Of a DNA stretch of 64,000 nucleotides, positions 8,596 to 17,240 are shown in pieces. Location: NCBI GenBank assembly GCA_964474695.1, contig CAYYTK010000006.1:110564-174563 (forward strand), read 5' to 3'. Origin of the DNA: DAOUBP01 sp964474695. Lineage in GTDB: Bacteria > Chloroflexota > Anaerolineae > CG2-30-64-16. Within the stretch, counting starts at the first letter, position 1. Every line of letters begins with the position of its first letter. The position numbers and the translations under genes were made by a program. The notes under the pieces are model-generated. The model saw nothing but the letters and a program-made list of their open reading frames with translations. It had not been told where the DNA came from and ran no database searches.

Positions 8596-9927
8596 TCATC
8601 CAACCCGCTTCCACACGTTCACCGCCAGTTCCCGGGCCTTCGCCATGATGGCCTCCTCATCCAGGGTGACGAGCTTTTTGTCGGCCATCAGCACCTTGCC
8701 GGAGGCAATGGTGTGCGTGACGTGCGCGCCGTCGACGCCGAAGAGGATCTGCCACGGCAGGTTGCCCGCGCTCAGCGGCGTGGGCGGAGCGTAGTCCAGC
8801 AGCATGATATCGGCGAACGCGCCGGGAGCCAACGCCCCCACCGGTTTCGGGAAGAACCGCTTTGCCAGGTTGGCGTTGTTGGGATAGGCCATTTGCAGCA
8901 CGACGTCTCCCGGCATGGCCTGGGGGTTCTGAGTGTTGTGCTTGTGCACCAGGTACGCGGTCTTCATCTCATCGAACATGCAGTTGGAGAAGCCGTCGTT
9001 GCCCAGCGCCACCGGGATGCCGCGGGCCAGCATGCCGGCCACATCGGGCAGTCCGACGGCGTTGTTCATGTTGGAGCGCGGTTGATGCGTCACCAGCGTC
9101 CCGGTCTCGCGCAGGATATCCTTCTCGTATTCGTCCAGGTGCACGCAGTGCACGGCGATCGACTTGGGGCCGAGGATGCCCAGCCGGTTCAGGCGCTCCA
9201 CCACGCGCTGGTTGTGCTGGCGCAGGCTGAGGTCCTGGTCTGCTTTGCCCTCAGCGACATGGATGTGGTAGCCGGTGTCCAGCCCTTCGGCTGCGGCAAC
9301 GCTGGCCTCCAGCGTCTCGTCCGAGCAGGTGAACGCGGCGTGCAACCCAAAGGATGCGCTCAGTTGTGGATCTTTTTCCTTGCGGCAGCGCTTGAGGAAG
9401 CGGACGTTTTCCGCGATGCCGGCCCTGGCGCCATCCATCCCGTTGCGGTCGGTAACCTCGTAACACAAGCTGGCGCGCAACCCTGTGTCCTTCACCGCAT
9501 CCGCGATGATGTCCAGGCTGCCGTCGATCGCGTTGGGGCTGGCGTGATGGTCGATCAGCATCGTGCAGCCGTGGCGCACCGCATCCACCAGGCAGATCAG
9601 CGCGCTGTAGCGGATATCATCCCACAACAGGGCCAGATCCAGCTTCCACCACAGTTTCTCGAGGATTTCCATGAAGTTGGTGGCGGGCGTGCCGGGGATC
9701 GCCATGCCGCGCGAAAACGCGCCGTAGAAGTGCGTGTGCCCACAGAGCATTCCGGGCATCACGATCTTGCCGCGCGCGTCCAGGCGTTGTGCCCCCGGAT
9801 ACTTGGCTGCCAGCTCCGCCGTCGTGCCGACCTCGACGATGGTGTCGCCTTCCCAGTAAACCGCACCGTCCGTGAACTCGCGATTCGTCTTGTCAAAGGT
9901 GAAAATGTGTCCGTTGGTGATGAGCAT
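8596..9927 (-). CDS. ssnA: SsnA-type aminohydrolase
   Basis: 443-aa metal-dependent amidohydrolase of the SsnA family (the E. coli protein is 442 aa), related to guanine deaminase and chlorohydrolases. Metal ligands are visible: His64 and His66 in C-G-H-T-H, a later H-I-H-V-A-E, H-C-V-H-L-D and the Asp in G-N-D-G-F-S-N. The start at 9927 is preceded by AGGAGA. It lies between YgfK and the hydroxylase FAD subunit, the same company as in the yge/ygf urate cluster. It likely acts on a ring-opening or deamination step of purine breakdown. The reaction is not established from sequence. Confidence 0.88.
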   Translation of the reverse strand: MLITNGHIFTFDKTNREFTDGAVYWEGDTIVEVGTTAELAAKYPGAQRLDARGKIVMPGMLCGHTHFYGAFSRGMAIPGTPATNFMEILEKLWWKLDLALLWDDIRYSALICLVDAVRHGCTMLIDHHASPNAIDGSLDIIADAVKDTGLRASLCYEVTDRNGMDGARAGIAENVRFLKRCRKEKDPQLSASFGLHAAFTCSDETLEASVAAAEGLDTGYHIHVAEGKADQDLSLRQHNQRVVERLNRLGILGPKSIAVHCVHLDEYEKDILRETGTLVTHQPRSNMNNAVGLPDVAGMLARGIPVALGNDGFSNCMFDEMKTAYLVHKHNTQNPQAMPGDVVLQMAYPNNANLAKRFFPKPVGALAPGAFADIMLLDYAPPTPLSAGNLPWQILFGVDGAHVTHTIASGKVLMADKKLVTLDEEAIMAKARELAVNVWKRVG

Positions 9928-9951
9928 GGTTGTTCTCCTGATTTCTTTGCT

Positions 9952-10000
9952 CCACAAACCAGGTGGCGACCTTCGGTCGTCCGAAAAACCTGGTTTGTGG
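9952..10000. repeat. Repeat E copy 1: AAACCAGGT hairpin between ygfK and ssnA
   Basis: Arms CCACAAACCAGGT (9952-9964) and ACCTGGTTTGTGG (9988-10000) enclose a second small hairpin, GACC-TTC-GGTC. The enclosed GCGACCTTCGGTCGT stretch is the complement of that in the copy at the right end of the window. Confidence 0.85.
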
Positions 10001-10011
10001 AACAAGTTTCC

Positions 10012-13000
10012 TTACAACACCAGATGCGGCAGCGTCTCGGTCACGCCCTTCAGCAGCACCGCCATCTCGGCGGCGTCGCGCAGGGAGAGGGAACCGGTGA
10101 ACGGGCCCTGGGCCGCCATCGCCTTGACCTCGAACGCCGGGGTCAGGGTGACGCGCGCCTCCGGGCACTCGTAGACCAGGTGGCCGTTCTCGCGCGCCAG
10201 GCTCGATTCGCGGCCCATGTCGCGGTGACGTATGATGCCATCCGTGATCCTGTAGGCGTTGTGGTTCTCGGCCAGAAAGTCCTTCTCGTTGAGGAACAAC
10301 CGTGGCTTATCCAGCCAGGGCTGGCCGTGGTGCACGCAGAAGGTGGTGCAGTCACCGCACGCGTTGCAGAAGTCGTTGATGTTGACGATCTGCCGCTCCT
10401 GCCCGATGACGAAGCGTTCATAGCCGACAACGCGTAACGCAGATGGTTCAAGGATGCCAACTTTGGCCACATAGGCCAGCCGCGGCAGCATCACGTCCAC
10501 GGGCCGCATCAGGAAGGTCTGATTCGCGCGGTTCGGGCAGACCTCGACGCACTTATCGCAGAAGGAGGTGCATTGCACACAGCGGGCTGCTTCGGTTTCC
10601 GCTTGCTCCCTGGTGAAGCTCAGGTCGATCAGGTCGAAGCTTTGGCGCAGCTCGATGGGCAGCATCTGGGTCTTCACCTGCGGCGCCTTGCGTGCCCGCA
10701 CGTGCTTGGTCTTCACGATCTCTTCGGCGGAAAGCCTCGGCTTACCGGCCAGCGGTTGGCTGAACGGGAGGCCGAACTGCCAGCAGATCGACTCGGCCGC
10801 GCGGCGGCCGCCGGCGCATGCCGCGATGATGCTCTCCGGGCCGGCCTCGGCCGCGTCGCCGCCCGCATACACGCCGGGCACTCCGGTGCCGCCGCTGGCA
10901 TGCTCGATCGCGATGCCGCCATCGCTGCACACCGTCACCAGGCTGCCGTCCAGGAGCCGGAAGTCGGGGTTTTGCCCCACGGCCACGATGACGGTGTCAC
11001 ACGGGATCTGGAACTCGCTGCCGGGGATAACCACCGGCTTGCGGCGGCCATCTGGCCCGGGCTCGCCCAGTTTATTGCGGGTGCACTCCAGCGCCACGAC
11101 TTTGCCAGTCTCATCCCGCACCACGCGGGCCGGCGAAGTGAGTTCCAGCAACTCGTTGCCCTCTTCCAGCGCACCTTCGATCTCCTCCAGGCTGGCCGGC
11201 ATCTCCTGGCGGGTGCGGCGATAGACGATCGTGGTGGGGTTCCCGGTGAGACGCTGCGAGGTGCGCACCGCGTCCATAGCGGTGTCGCCGCCTCCGATCA
11301 CCAGCGCCTTCTTGCCCAGGTCGGGCCGCTCCCCGCGGCGGGCGCGATCGAGCAGGTTAAGCGCCGCGTACACGCCCGGGCCTTCGACGCCGGGGACGCG
11401 CAGCGGGGTGTCGCGTTGGAAACCCACCGCCACGTATACCGCATCGAAGCCCTGCTCGAGCAGCTTCTCCGGCGCCCCGGTGATGGGATGGTTCAGTTCG
11501 AGCTTCACACCCATCTTCAGGATGCGGTCGACGTCGCGCTGGATCGTGTCCCACGGCAGCCGGAACACCGGCACCATGCGCATCATGCCGGCGATGACGT
11601 CCTTGGCCTCGAAGATGGTCACATCGACGCCGTTCAGCGCCAGGTAGAACGCGGCCGACCAGCCGGATGGCCCGGAGCCGATCACCGCCACCTTCTTGCC
11701 CACCTTGTCTTGGGGGATCAGTGGCGCGACCGTGCCGTTCTCCTCGGCGTAGCGCTTCAACGCGCGGATCGCGACCGTTTCCTCGTAATCGTTGCGCACG
11801 CAGCGGGTCTGGCACAGGTGGTTGCACACGTAGCCGGTGACGCCGGGCAGCGGATTGCGGGCCAGGATGACCTCCAGCGCCTTGTCCGGGTCGCCTTCCT
11901 TGATCCACCAGTTGTACTCCGGCACATCCTGGCACACCGCGCACTGCTCCATACACGGCGCGGTGATGCAGTCCCACAGCCCCAGCCCCGACTTCACCTT
12001 GGGCAAGCCGTAGGGCACGTATTCTTTTTTCCACCGGTGATCAGTCAACGCGGCCGCGGCGGCTGCCTTGACATTATCGAGTTTGTTGGCGGAAAACTCA
12101 GCCAGGTCCTTTGCGCCTGCGGCTGCCATTGCGGCGCCCAGGTTCTCCAGCCACTGGCCGAACCGGGCGTAGCCGCCGGGTTTCAGCAGGTCAGAGCAGG
12201 CGGTGATAGGCACCGGGCCGCACGATGCGATCGTGGCGATGTTCAACGCATCCGCGCCGGCCGAGTAGGAAACGCGCAGGTTTCCGTTGAACTCGTGGGC
12301 CAGTTTGTTGAACAGGTTCATGGTGACGGGGTAGAGCGCGCGGCCCGACATATACATCTCATCGCCCGGCATCACCTGTTTGTGGTTGTGCATGGCCAGG
12401 GTGTTGCTCAGCTTCACGCCGAAGGCCAGCCCCTCCTGCGCCGCGACCTTCTGCATCCGGCCGATCAGCCCGACTGCCTTATCGTAGGCAATGTCGTGCT
12501 CGAACACCGAATCAGGGATGTAAATCTCATGGAAACCGAGCGCGTTATGCAGGATGTCGAGCACCCGGTCTTTGCCCAAGAGCGTCGGGTTCATCTTAAC
12601 AATAGTGTGCAGCCTGCGCTCGGTCAGCAGATACTCCGCGATGCGCTCGATCTCGTCAGGCGGGCAGCCGTGCATGGTGGAGAGGGTGATGCTGTTGGCG
12701 ATTTGGTCGGGAATCTCGATATCGGAAAACTGTGGGAAGTCGCGGCGCAGGATGGCCTTGATCTGGGCTACTTCCTCAGTCGCGTCCTCCATCTTTCTCA
12801 TGAAGGTCTGCACCCGCGGGCTCTGAATCCCCTCCAGGTTATAGCCAACGCTCATATCGAAGATGGTGCCCACCGGCGCGACGCCCTCCCAGCCTAACAG
12901 CCGGGGCAGGATATGCACCAGGGCCCACGCCACCACATATTCGTGCGCGGACTCTTCCAGCTTCAGCTCTTGCGACCACTCGACGTTGTACCCCTCGTCC

Positions 13001-13311
13001 TCCATGTCGATGCACGGCCGGGGGATTTCCAGCTCGTCGAGGATCTGCACCGTCTTCAGCTCGATGAAGCGGCCGCCACAGAGCCAGGCAGAGATGATGT
13101 TTTGGCTGAGCTGCGTGTGCGGGCCGGCCGACGGACCGATGGGCGTGGCCAGGTGCTTGCCATAAACGTCAGGAACCGCGACGGGGGCGTCGGCCTTGGG
13201 GGTGTAGAAGAGCGACTTGTGGATTCCGAAGATGGATTGCGTCGCCTCAAATTCCTTCAGAATCCGACGCAATTGGACGGCGAAAGGTTGGATCATCAAG
13301 TAGTCGGACAT
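10012..13311 (-). CDS. ygfK: YgfK-type multidomain Fe-S flavoprotein oxidoreductase
   Basis: 1099-aa protein of the YgfK family (often named putative selenate reductase subunit; implicated in anaerobic urate use). The N-terminal 430 residues resemble a dihydroorotate-dehydrogenase TIM barrel. A GltD-like part follows: Cys motif C-N-H-L-C-Q-T-R-C near residue 500, FAD-binding G-S-G-P-S-G near 545 and NAD(P)-binding G-G-G-D-T-A near 672. The C terminus has two ferredoxin-like motifs, C-V-Q-C-T-S-F-C-D-K-C near 917 and C-N-A-C-G-D-C near 985. It should pass electrons between NAD(P)H or ferredoxin and a heterocyclic substrate. It sits between ssnA and the alpha/beta hydrolase. No in-frame stop suggests selenocysteine. 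Confidence 0.9.
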   Translation of the reverse strand: MSDYLMIQPFAVQLRRILKEFEATQSIFGIHKSLFYTPKADAPVAVPDVYGKHLATPIGPSAGPHTQLSQNIISAWLCGGRFIELKTVQILDELEIPRPCIDMEDEGYNVEWSQELKLEESAHEYVVAWALVHILPRLLGWEGVAPVGTIFDMSVGYNLEGIQSPRVQTFMRKMEDATEEVAQIKAILRRDFPQFSDIEIPDQIANSITLSTMHGCPPDEIERIAEYLLTERRLHTIVKMNPTLLGKDRVLDILHNALGFHEIYIPDSVFEHDIAYDKAVGLIGRMQKVAAQEGLAFGVKLSNTLAMHNHKQVMPGDEMYMSGRALYPVTMNLFNKLAHEFNGNLRVSYSAGADALNIATIASCGPVPITACSDLLKPGGYARFGQWLENLGAAMAAAGAKDLAEFSANKLDNVKAAAAAALTDHRWKKEYVPYGLPKVKSGLGLWDCITAPCMEQCAVCQDVPEYNWWIKEGDPDKALEVILARNPLPGVTGYVCNHLCQTRCVRNDYEETVAIRALKRYAEENGTVAPLIPQDKVGKKVAVIGSGPSGWSAAFYLALNGVDVTIFEAKDVIAGMMRMVPVFRLPWDTIQRDVDRILKMGVKLELNHPITGAPEKLLEQGFDAVYVAVGFQRDTPLRVPGVEGPGVYAALNLLDRARRGERPDLGKKALVIGGGDTAMDAVRTSQRLTGNPTTIVYRRTRQEMPASLEEIEGALEEGNELLELTSPARVVRDETGKVVALECTRNKLGEPGPDGRRKPVVIPGSEFQIPCDTVIVAVGQNPDFRLLDGSLVTVCSDGGIAIEHASGGTGVPGVYAGGDAAEAGPESIIAACAGGRRAAESICWQFGLPFSQPLAGKPRLSAEEIVKTKHVRARKAPQVKTQMLPIELRQSFDLIDLSFTREQAETEAARCVQCTSFCDKCVEVCPNRANQTFLMRPVDVMLPRLAYVAKVGILEPSALRVVGYERFVIGQERQIVNINDFCNACGDCTTFCVHHGQPWLDKPRLFLNEKDFLAENHNAYRITDGIIRHRDMGRESSLARENGHLVYECPEARVTLTPAFEVKAMAAQGPFTGSLSLRDAAEMAVLLKGVTETLPHLVL

Positions 13312-13321
13312 GGGCTATCTC

Positions 13322-14182
13322 CTAAATAGCGTTCAGCCAGTTCACCATATAGGCCAATACCTCAGCCTTCTCGGGCTCATTGTGCGTCTCGTGGTAGAAC
13401 CCCTCCCACAGCTTGAGTGTACACTTGTCGCCCGGCGCCTTGGCGGCGAATTCCTCCGAAGCCTTGGCTGATGTGAGTGCATCTTTAGTGCCGTGGACCA
13501 GTAAGAGCGGCAAGGTAAACTCGGGGGCGTGTGCTATCGCCCACTCGCCGGCATCCAGCATGCCGGTCGCCAGGCGCACTGAGATCCTGTCGTGGACGAG
13601 CGGATCGCTGGTGTAAGCGCGAATTACCTCTGGATCGCGTGCCAGCCCGTCGAGCGCCAGGCCGTTCGCCATCTGCACGCCAGGATAAAGCCGGTTCATT
13701 ATCTTTGCCAGGGCCACCTGTAGCGGCGGCAGTGGATTCGTTACGCGCAGGCCAGGGCTGGTGGCGACCACGCCGGCGATCGTTGGCTTTCGGCGGAGGG
13801 CATAATTCAGAACCAGGTTGCCGCCCAGGCTGTGCCCATACAGGAAACGCGGCAGGCCGGGGTAGCGCGCTGCCGCCTCATCCAGTAAGCGGCCGATATC
13901 ATCCATGAGCGCGTCATACGTCGGCGTATGGCCGCGCGGCCCGCCCGATTTGCCGTGCCCGCGCAAATCGAAACCCAGCAGCGCGTAGCCGGCGTCGTTC
14001 AGCGTCGCGGCAACGTGTGCATAACGCCCCGTGTGCTCACCCAGGCCATGCACCAGGCAGACCACTGCCCTCGGCGAAGCATCCGGCTCCCAACCTTGAA
14101 AATAGAACGTGTGATTATCCGGGGATTGCGACGCTGGCGATTGCGCCAACGGCGATGCCTTGCTGAATTCGATGCGCTGCAT
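13322..14182 (-). CDS. Alpha/beta hydrolase, monoacylglycerol-lipase-like
   Basis: 286-aa serine hydrolase. VHGLGEHTGRY gives the oxyanion region, GHSLGG carries the nucleophile, D-L-R-G-H-G-K-S matches lysophospholipase-type hydrolases, and a late H-G-T-K-D-A and F-Y-H-E-T-H supply Asp and His. The start follows AAGGAG. It is placed inside the purine operon between YgfK and a PLP enzyme, 10 bp upstream of ygfK. The substrate is unknown; it could be a lipid esterase or an amide/ester hydrolase recruited to the pathway. Confidence 0.85.
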   Translation of the reverse strand: MQRIEFSKASPLAQSPASQSPDNHTFYFQGWEPDASPRAVVCLVHGLGEHTGRYAHVAATLNDAGYALLGFDLRGHGKSGGPRGHTPTYDALMDDIGRLLDEAAARYPGLPRFLYGHSLGGNLVLNYALRRKPTIAGVVATSPGLRVTNPLPPLQVALAKIMNRLYPGVQMANGLALDGLARDPEVIRAYTSDPLVHDRISVRLATGMLDAGEWAIAHAPEFTLPLLLVHGTKDALTSAKASEEFAAKAPGDKCTLKLWEGFYHETHNEPEKAEVLAYMVNWLNAI

Positions 14183-14204
14183 CGGACAGCTCCTTGTTTG
14201 GAGG

Positions 14205-14348
14205 GTGGTAGACTGGTAACTTGGTACGTTGGTAGATTGGTGCTTGGTAGATTGGTAGGTGGTGTATTAGTTGCAGGTTCTCCGAGGCCCAGTTTCCCAA
14301 CCTACCAATCTACCAATTTGCCAGTTCACCAGGTTACCAATCTACCAG
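14205..14348. repeat. Repeat A copy 2, long inverted array
   Basis: The left half has GGTAGATTGGT-type units (to about 14265) and the right half ACCAATCTACC-type units (from about 14300), so the whole can fold on itself. It fills the gap between the PLP enzyme (stop at 14352) and the hydrolase (start 14182). Confidence 0.85.
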
Positions 14349-14351
14349 TGC

Positions 14352-15812
14352 CTACAGCAGCCCAACCTTTGCGTTGAACTCCTCGATCAGTGCATCGATT
14401 TCGTCAACCTGGCCGTGCACGCCGGTCCAGTAATCCTTCTTGTACCACTGATCCTGGATCTCGGCATAGGTTCTGCCCTGCTGTTCCACCCAGGTGTAGT
14501 ACTTCAGGTTGTGGACGCGTTTGCGAGCCGGATAGCTCAGCTCTTCAACGTAGTCGGTGCTGAGGCCCAGGATGTGCTGGTGGTAGGCGGCGGCCGCGTC
14601 GCGAGCCGTAAACTCGCCGCGTTCCGCAGTCAGTTCGGCCAGTCGCGAGCCGTACAGCTCCATCGAGTCGGTCAGCAGCGTAACGACGACATCCCCCTCG
14701 CCCCACTCGTACCACTTCGCCATCTTGATGGCCGATGCGATATTCGCTGCGCCGGAGATGCCGATCAGGTCGAGTTGCTCGACCAAGGCTTCGGGCACAC
14801 CCTGCTCGACCAGGTACTTGCGGCCTTCCGGCTCGTTGAACAGGCGAATCATCTGCATCGGTACTTCGTCGTCGATGGCCATCACCATGTCGGTGTTCTT
14901 GACGTTATGGATCCACGGCACGTGCTTGTCGCCGATGCCCTCGATGCGGTGCGCGCCGAAGCCGTTGCTGAGCAGGGTGGGACACTGTAACGCCTCGCTG
15001 GCCGCGATCTTGCTCTGCGGGAACAGCTCCTTGAGGCGATCCCCTGCATTGATCGTGCCCGCCGAACCGGTAGTGAAGACCGAGCCGCGCAGGGTCTCGC
15101 CGGGCCGCAGCTCCTTCTCCAACACCTCGGCAAACGCGTTGCCGGTGATGGCGTGATGCCACAGGACGTTGCCGAACTCCTCGAACTGGTTGAAGATCAT
15201 CAGGTCTTGGCCCGAGCGCCGCAGCTCCCAGCACTTGTCGAAGATCTCCTTGACGTTGCTCTCGGTGCCGGGCGTGGCGATGACCTCGCCCGCGACCTTG
15301 CTCAACCACTCGAAGCGTTCCTTGCTCATCCCTTCAGGCAGGATCGCGATGGACTGGCAGGCCAGCAGCGCAGAGTCGTATGCGCCACCGCGGCAGTAGT
15401 TGCCGGTGGAGGGCCATACGGCTTTCTGGGTGGTCGGGTCGAACTGGCCGGTCACCAGACGGGGGACCAGGCAGCCGAACGCCGCCCCGACCTTGTGCGC
15501 GCCGGTGGGGAACCACTTGCCCACCAGCACCAGGATGCGTGCGTCCACACCGGTGAGCGCCTTTGGCAGCTCCAGGTAGTTGACGCCGCCGAACCCACCG
15601 CCCTTAGCCACCGGTTCATTTTTCCAGGTGATGCGGAACAGGTTCAATGGGTTGAGGTCCCACAGGCCGACGTTCTTCAGGCCCGCATTGATCTTGGCGG
15701 GAGCCGAAGCCGGGTTTTGCATCTGCTTGAAGGTCGGCACGATGATATTGCGCTCGCGCGCCCGCTTAACGGTGCGTTCGAGGCGGTCAGGATGGATGGT
15801 GAGGTCGATCAT
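14352..15812 (-). CDS. Fold-type II PLP-dependent lyase/synthase (cysteine-synthase-like)
   Basis: 486-aa PLP enzyme. P-T-G-A-H-K-V-G carries the likely Schiff-base Lys107, and S-T-G-N-Y-C-R-G-G-A and G-S-A-G-T-I-N-A-G form cofactor and phosphate loops. It resembles tryptophan-synthase-beta and cysteine-synthase relatives but is not a canonical TrpB. The start at 15812 is preceded by GGAG with 8-base spacing. The YgeX slot (2,3-diaminopropionate ammonia-lyase) of the urate pathway is otherwise empty here, so this is one candidate for that step. That is inference from context only. Confidence 0.8.
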   Translation of the reverse strand: MIDLTIHPDRLERTVKRARERNIIVPTFKQMQNPASAPAKINAGLKNVGLWDLNPLNLFRITWKNEPVAKGGGFGGVNYLELPKALTGVDARILVLVGKWFPTGAHKVGAAFGCLVPRLVTGQFDPTTQKAVWPSTGNYCRGGAYDSALLACQSIAILPEGMSKERFEWLSKVAGEVIATPGTESNVKEIFDKCWELRRSGQDLMIFNQFEEFGNVLWHHAITGNAFAEVLEKELRPGETLRGSVFTTGSAGTINAGDRLKELFPQSKIAASEALQCPTLLSNGFGAHRIEGIGDKHVPWIHNVKNTDMVMAIDDEVPMQMIRLFNEPEGRKYLVEQGVPEALVEQLDLIGISGAANIASAIKMAKWYEWGEGDVVVTLLTDSMELYGSRLAELTAERGEFTARDAAAAYHQHILGLSTDYVEELSYPARKRVHNLKYYTWVEQQGRTYAEIQDQWYKKDYWTGVHGQVDEIDALIEEFNAKVGLL

Positions 15813-15910
15813 GTTTATATCTCCGTAGAAGGATGGCCAGCAGTGAGTGCTCAGTGACGAGTAACCGAGCACTCATCTGACTTTTCTGTGTATCTAGATG
15901 CGCGACGCGG

Positions 15911-17239
15911 CTATTTGCCGAGTACGCGCTTCACATCAGCCAGGTCTTTGTCCACGATCGCCGGCTCGCCCACGCTCTTGCGGGCCGAGGCGATATCCTT
16001 GAGCCCGTTGCCGGTGGAGAGGACAACGATGCGCTCTTCGGGATCTACCAGGCCGTCTGCTACTGCCTTGACCAACCCGGCATAGGCGGCCGCTCCGGCC
16101 GGCTCGGCAAAGACGCCGCTGCCGCGGGCCAGGGTTGGGATTGCGGCCAGGATTTCCTCGTCGGTCACCTTGATGTAGGCGCCGTTTGTCTCGCGCACCG
16201 CTGCCAGCCCCTTGATGCGGTCCGCAGGCAGGCCGGCCGAGATGCTGTCTGCGATCGTGTGGGCGTCGATGGGCTTCATCTCCGTGGCGCGGATGCCCGT
16301 CCGCCACGCGTCATATAGCGCGGCTGATCCCGCGGCCTGCACGCCCATGAGCTTCGGCATCTTTTTGATCCAGCCCAAGGCCATGAGGTCTCTCAGGCCT
16401 TTGTGCAGCCCGCCGATGATGCAGCCGTCGCCCACGCTCACGAAGATGCGGTCCGGCGCATCCCACTGTAGGGGCGGGTTTTGAGACACATCGCGCTGCG
16501 GCTTTTCGGCGCCGATCAAACCCACCCCTACCTGCGCGGATTGCGATCCGATCGAAATCTGTTCGCAAATCTCATATGCGGCAGTCTTCTTCCCCTCGCT
16601 CATGTAGGGGTTATAGCCGGTGTTGCGGTTGTACCAGCCGAACTCCTTGGCCGCCTCGGCGCAGAGCTCGAAGGCATCGTCGTAGGTGCCGCGCACCAGG
16701 ATCACGGTGCTGCCGTACACCAGCAGTTGGGCGACCTTGGCCGGCGGCGCCGATTCGGGTACGAAGATGACGTTCTTTTGGCCCACGCTGGCGCACTGCA
16801 CCGAGAGCGCAGCCCCGGCATTTCCCGTGCTGGAGGTGGTGATGATCTCGGCCCCGCGTTCTTGCGCCTTGACTACTGCAATCACGCTGGCGCGATCCTT
16901 GAACGATGCGCTGGGCTGCCGGCCTTCATCCTTGACCCAGACGTTTTGCAGGCCCAGGCCGGCCGCTAAACGATCGGCGCGGTACATCGGCGTCCACCCA
17001 ACCGTCAGCGGCGGCGTCGGGCTGTCAGCCTTGACCGGCAGCAAGGGCTTGTAGCGCCAGATGGTGGCATCGCGATCCTGGGCCAATGAGGCGGGGCTGA
17101 TGCGCTGCCGGATCCGCTCGTAATCGTACTGCACATCTACGATGCCATCGTCGCCGTGATGGGGGCAAACATATTCGATCTCATCCGGCCGATACTCCGC
17201 GCCGCAGATGAGGCACTTGAGGGATTTTACGTGATCCAT
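15911..17239 (-). CDS. thrC: Threonine synthase
   Basis: 442-aa PLP enzyme that converts O-phosphohomoserine to threonine, or a paralogue used as a lyase. The N terminus has a zinc-ribbon-like Cys9-x2-Cys12 and Cys25-Pro-His. The PLP lysine is Lys114 in S-A-S-F-K-D-R, and S-S-T-G-N-A-G follows. Residues about 237-258 are encoded by an inserted palindromic repeat F, between E-Q-I-S and R-I-F-V-S-V-G-D-G. The start is 1 bp after the stop of the HicB/DinB gene, so translation is probably coupled. Set in the purine operon, it is a second candidate for the missing diaminopropionate lyase. Confidence 0.85.
   Translation of the reverse strand: MDHVKSLKCLICGAEYRPDEIEYVCPHHGDDGIVDVQYDYERIRQRISPASLAQDRDATIWRYKPLLPVKADSPTPPLTVGWTPMYRADRLAAGLGLQNVWVKDEGRQPSASFKDRASVIAVVKAQERGAEIITTSSTGNAGAALSVQCASVGQKNVIFVPESAPPAKVAQLLVYGSTVILVRGTYDDAFELCAEAAKEFGWYNRNTGYNPYMSEGKKTAAYEICEQISIGSQSAQVGVGLIGAEKPQRDVSQNPPLQWDAPDRIFVSVGDGCIIGGLHKGLRDLMALGWIKKMPKLMGVQAAGSAALYDAWRTGIRATEMKPIDAHTIADSISAGLPADRIKGLAAVRETNGAYIKVTDEEILAAIPTLARGSGVFAEPAGAAAYAGLVKAVADGLVDPEERIVVLSTGNGLKDIASARKSVGEPAIVDKDLADVKRVLGK
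16468..16531. repeat. Repeat F copy 1, in frame inside thrC
   Basis: Arms GTAGGGGCGGGTTTTGA (16468-16484) and TCAAACCCACCCCTAC (16516-16531), complementary with one mismatch and one extra T. It adds about 22 codons to threonine synthase. Confidence 0.88.
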
Positions 17240-17240
17240 G

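Noticed and set aside
10573..12897. A 774-codon open frame on the plus strand opposite ygfK, and similar long frames at 8497-10437, 35948-38119 (plus) and 55666-57636 (minus)
   Set aside because: They lie antisense to clear conserved genes. High GC makes the opposite strand open, and the predicted proteins are Arg/His/Gln-rich with no recognisable motif.
10012..13311. Selenate reductase
   Set aside because: This is a historical name for the YgfK family. No molybdopterin reductase partner of the selenate type is present, and the context is purine breakdown.
14352..15812. Tryptophan synthase beta chain
   Set aside because: The lysine motif is similar, but the protein is longer, the rest does not follow TrpB, and there is no trpA or other trp gene.
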